A stretch of 64,000 nucleotides of DNA from Agathobaculum hominis. GTDB lineage: Bacteria; Bacillota; Clostridia; Oscillospirales; Butyricicoccaceae. The stretch covers positions 196,193-260,192 of the forward strand of contig NZ_JACOPK010000005.1 of NCBI RefSeq assembly GCF_014288055.1, written 5' to 3'. Of this stretch, positions 61,793 through 64,000 are shown one piece after another (the first letter of the stretch is position 1; each line of letters opens with the position of its first letter). Made by a program: the position numbers and the translations under genes. The notes beneath the pieces are model-generated. The model saw only the letters and a list, made by a program, of their open reading frames with translations. It made no database searches and was not told where the DNA came from.

Positions 61793-62548
61793 ATGAAGGC
61801 GCTGATTACCGGCGCTTCCTCGGGACTGGGGCGCGAAATGGCGTTCGCGCTCGCTGAGCGCGGCTGCGAGCTGGTGCTGTGCGCACGGCGCGAGGAGCGT
61901 CTGCGCGAGCTTGCGGCCGAGCTGCCGACCGTGTGCCATGTGATCGCGGCGGATGTGAGCGATGAGGAGGAATGCCGCCTGCTGTACAGTGCGGTGCGCG
62001 GCGACGATCTCGAGATCGTGATAAATAATGCGGGCTTCGGCCTGTTCGGCGAGTTTCTGGACACCGATCTGGACGAAGAGCTGCGCATGATCGACACGAA
62101 TATCCGTGCGGTGCACATTCTGACCAAGCTCGCGGTGCAGGATTTCGCGAAGCGCGGCCACGGATATATTCTGAATGTCGCCTCGTCGGCCGGCTTCCTG
62201 CCCGGCCCGCTCATGGCGACCTACTACGCGACCAAAAACTATGTGCTCCGTCTGACACAGGCGCTGCGCGAGGAGCTGCGGCACAGAAACAGCGCGGTCA
62301 AGGTGTGCGCACTCTGTCCGGGGCCGGTCGACACCGAGTTCAACAAGGTCGCCGGCGTGAGGTTCGCGCTGAACGGTCTGGACGCGAAGCGTGTGGCAAG
62401 GGAAGCGGTCGACGGGATGTTCGCCGGGAAAACGGTCATCGTTCCGGGCCTTGCCATGAAGGCGATGACGGTCGCGCGGCATTTCGCGCCGGACAGCCTG
62501 CTCGCGCGCATCACCTACCATTTTCAGCATAAGAAGGGCGTAAAATGA
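61793..62548 (+). CDS. Short-chain dehydrogenase/reductase
   Basis: A 251-residue NAD(P)-dependent classical SDR with TGASSGLG (about 6-13), the INNAGFG segment near 80, the catalytic serine in NVASSAGF and the YxxxK pair in TYYATKNYV near 143-147. This group (DltE/YqjQ-like) often acts on lipids or unknown carbonyls. Its last bases overlap the start of the PP-loop gene by 4 nt, so the two are co-translated. Confidence 0.9.
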   Translation: MKALITGASSGLGREMAFALAERGCELVLCARREERLRELAAELPTVCHVIAADVSDEEECRLLYSAVRGDDLEIVINNAGFGLFGEFLDTDLDEELRMIDTNIRAVHILTKLAVQDFAKRGHGYILNVASSAGFLPGPLMATYYATKNYVLRLTQALREELRHRNSAVKVCALCPGPVDTEFNKVAGVRFALNGLDAKRVAREAVDGMFAGKTVIVPGLAMKAMTVARHFAPDSLLARITYHFQHKKGVK

Positions 62549-63342
62549 CAGCAGGAGAGATCAGAAAGACGTTGCAGCGCGAGTTTGTGCGCACGATACG
62601 CAAGCCGTTTATGGATGCGGTAAAGGAATATGACATGGTGCGCCCGGGCGACAGCGTCGCGGTGTGCATCTCGGGCGGCAAGGACTCCATGCTGCTCGGC
62701 CTGCTGCTGCGGGATTTGCAGCACACGGTGGATTTCGAGCTGAAATTTCTGGCGATGGATCCCGGATATGCGCCCGAAGGCCGCAGACATCTGGAGGAGA
62801 ATGCGCGGAAACTGGACATTCCGCTCGAGATCTTCGATACAGATGTGCTGCGCATCGCAGGCAGCCATTCGGCGGAGCATCCGTGCTTCCTCTGCGCGAA
62901 AATGCGCCGCGGCTATCTCTATGCCGAGGCAAAAAAGCGCGGCTGCAACAAAATCGCCCTTGGCCACCATTATGATGACGCGATCGGCACGGTGCTGATG
63001 GGTCTGATCTACGGCGGCCAGGTGCAGGCGATGCTGCCGCGCGTGAAGGCGAAAAACTACGAGGGGATGGAGCTGATCCGTCCGCTTTACTTCACACGCG
63101 AGGCAAATGTTGTGGAATGGGCGGAATTCTGCGGACTGACCTTCCTGCCCTGCGACTGTCCGGCGAAAAAACTGGAAAACGACACAAAACGCGCGGAAAT
63201 CAAGCAGATGATCGCGTCTCTTGCGTCGAGAAATCCGCAGATCGAGGCAAATATCTTCAATGCGGTCAAGAATGTGGATACGGGAAAGCTGCTTGGATGG
63301 CGCGATGAAAACGGCCGCCACAGCTTTCTTGACAGACTTTGA
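62545..63342 (+). CDS. TtcA/TilS-like PP-loop ATPase, probable tRNA thiolation enzyme
   Basis: A 265-residue adenine-nucleotide alpha-hydrolase. The PP-loop is VCISGGKDSMLLG (about 37-49), and a CxxC is present in HPCFLCAKMRRG near 114-124, as in TtcA, which uses an Fe-S cluster to thiolate C32 of tRNA. The second CxxC-type cysteine pair may be supplied by CGLTFLPCDCP near 198. The assignment as TtcA is by motif; the target base is not certain. Confidence 0.85.
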   Translation: MTAGEIRKTLQREFVRTIRKPFMDAVKEYDMVRPGDSVAVCISGGKDSMLLGLLLRDLQHTVDFELKFLAMDPGYAPEGRRHLEENARKLDIPLEIFDTDVLRIAGSHSAEHPCFLCAKMRRGYLYAEAKKRGCNKIALGHHYDDAIGTVLMGLIYGGQVQAMLPRVKAKNYEGMELIRPLYFTREANVVEWAEFCGLTFLPCDCPAKKLENDTKRAEIKQMIASLASRNPQIEANIFNAVKNVDTGKLLGWRDENGRHSFLDRL

Positions 63343-63373
63343 AAGAAAAACTCGGAATTGCAGTAAAAAAGTG

Positions 63374-63402
63374 TTGACACCGGCCTCTCGCTGTGGTATT
63401 CT
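63374..63402 (+). promoter_or_regulatory. rRNA operon promoter P1
   Basis: TTGACA, a 17-bp spacer and TATTCT, the weakest of three tandem promoters. Confidence 0.8.
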
Positions 63403-63470
63403 ATTAAAGCTGTCGCTGAGAGGCGCGGCGGTCGAGCTGAAAAGCGGCTTGAAAAGAATGAAAAAAGTTC

Positions 63471-63499
63471 TTGACAAACGGATTTCAGTTTGATATAAT
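63471..63499 (+). promoter_or_regulatory. rRNA operon promoter P2
   Basis: TTGACA, a 17-bp spacer and TATAAT, preceded by an A-rich UP-like stretch. Confidence 0.93.
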
Positions 63500-63591
63500 A
63501 AATAAGCTGTTTCGAAAGAGACGGCGGTCAGAAAAGTTTGATTTTTGAAAGATCTGCTTCAAAAACTTCGAAAAAAGTTTTGAAAAAGTTC

Positions 63592-63620
63592 TTGACAAAT
63601 GAAAAACAGTCTGATATAAT
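63592..63620 (+). promoter_or_regulatory. rRNA operon promoter P3
   Basis: TTGACA, a 17-bp spacer and TATAAT. The context (AAAAAGTTCTTGACAAA and AATAAGCTGT after the -10) nearly repeats that of P2. Confidence 0.93.
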
Positions 63621-63940
63621 AAATAAGCTGTCAATGAGACGGCATCCGAAACCTTCGGAGGACAAAATGCTAACGCATTTTGTGTACCTTGATCGATTTC
63701 CTTATGAAATCGACACGCGGTGCAATTTTCCGCTGAAGGCAAAGGAAAATTGCACCTTGTAAATTAAACAACGATGTGCTTAAAATTTTGTTCGATATGA
63801 ACAAGGTTGTAGTGCGAACCTGAAATTTCGAGAGTTTTTTACTCTTGGTAAATCGCTGGAAGTCACAACTCCAGTTAAAATAAAGTGACACGTCAGACTC
63901 TAAAGTCGGTTAAAACGAAGGAAACTTCGTCTTAATACAA
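63621..63940 (+). other. rRNA leader region
   Basis: Transcribed leader with hairpins ACAAAATGC / GCATTTTGT (63662-63683), GGTGCAATTTTCC / GGAAAATTGCACC (63719-63756) and ACGAAGGAAACTTCGT (63914-63929). The last of these is close to the 16S end and could be part of processing; no gene. Confidence 0.65.

Positions 63941-64000
<60 letters not shown>

Overview
The window is chromosomal DNA of a GC-rich, low-GC-phylum-type bacterium, most likely a gut Clostridia (Bacillota; Oscillospiraceae/Butyricicoccaceae-like). Reasons: strong AGGAGG-type ribosome sites, consensus TTGACA/TATAAT promoters with 17-bp spacers, a PyrR-controlled pyrimidine operon, YtrA-type GntR/ABC cassette, LytR-CpsA-Psr protein, and the first 60 nt of a 16S rRNA gene with a clostridial-looking 5' end at the right edge. 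The genus is an inference; I did not run any search.

Layout. 1-5.2 kb: polyamine cluster (PLP decarboxylase cut by the left edge, spermidine synthase, carboxy(nor)spermidine dehydrogenase, carboxy(nor)spermidine decarboxylase). 6-10 kb, minus strand: M16 peptidase, LCP cell-wall ligase, pyruvate kinase. 10.4-12.4 kb: sugar nucleotidyltransferase, an unknown protein, secG and a small membrane protein. 12.9-19.1 kb, minus strand: pyrR-pyrF-carA-carB operon with a readable promoter, PyrR-binding hairpin and attenuator. 20-31 kb: divergent Gfo/Idh oxidoreductase and LacI-type regulator, then a complete TolC-like/TolC-like/adaptor/RND export operon and two envelope proteins. 31.4-33.5 kb: two CobW/COG0523 GTPases, one with a large His-rich loop. 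33.6-38 kb: M23 peptidase, GntR-ABC cassette, zinc-ribbon membrane protein. 38.3-47.6 kb: YheO-like regulator, asparaginase, citrate synthase, RNase HI, condensation-fold acyltransferase, HAD phosphatase, orphan sensor kinase, GAPDH. 55.2-63.3 kb: host backbone resumes with uracil permease, patatin, RNase R, trpS, an SDR, a TtcA-like PP-loop protein, then three tandem rRNA promoters and the 16S start.

The main accessory feature is a ~7.5-kb integrated element between two perfect 85-bp direct repeats (47541-47625 and 55044-55128). It sits inside the 3' end of gap, in the codons for the near-universal GAPDH motif NEWGYS, and its left repeat rebuilds the last 22 codons (stop included). It is visibly AT-richer than its surroundings and carries a tyrosine recombinase, an HNH endonuclease, a winged-helix (possibly replication) protein, an AT-rich tract, a ribbon-helix-helix protein, a three-gene envelope module of unknown function (small membrane protein, zinc-ribbon/coiled-coil membrane protein, lipoprotein) and a serine recombinase with its own operator-like palindrome. 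A terminator hairpin that also buries the integrase ribosome site follows the rebuilt gap gene, while gap's original terminator has been moved 7.5 kb downstream.

A second theme is dispersed repeats in the host backbone: three ~390-bp elements with hairpin terminal inverted repeats (about 5.4, 19.4 and 34.4 kb), nested inside another hairpin-rich repeat that also occurs without the core at 36.9 kb, plus a lone related end at 2.35 kb and a separate 161-bp palindromic element at 31.15 kb.
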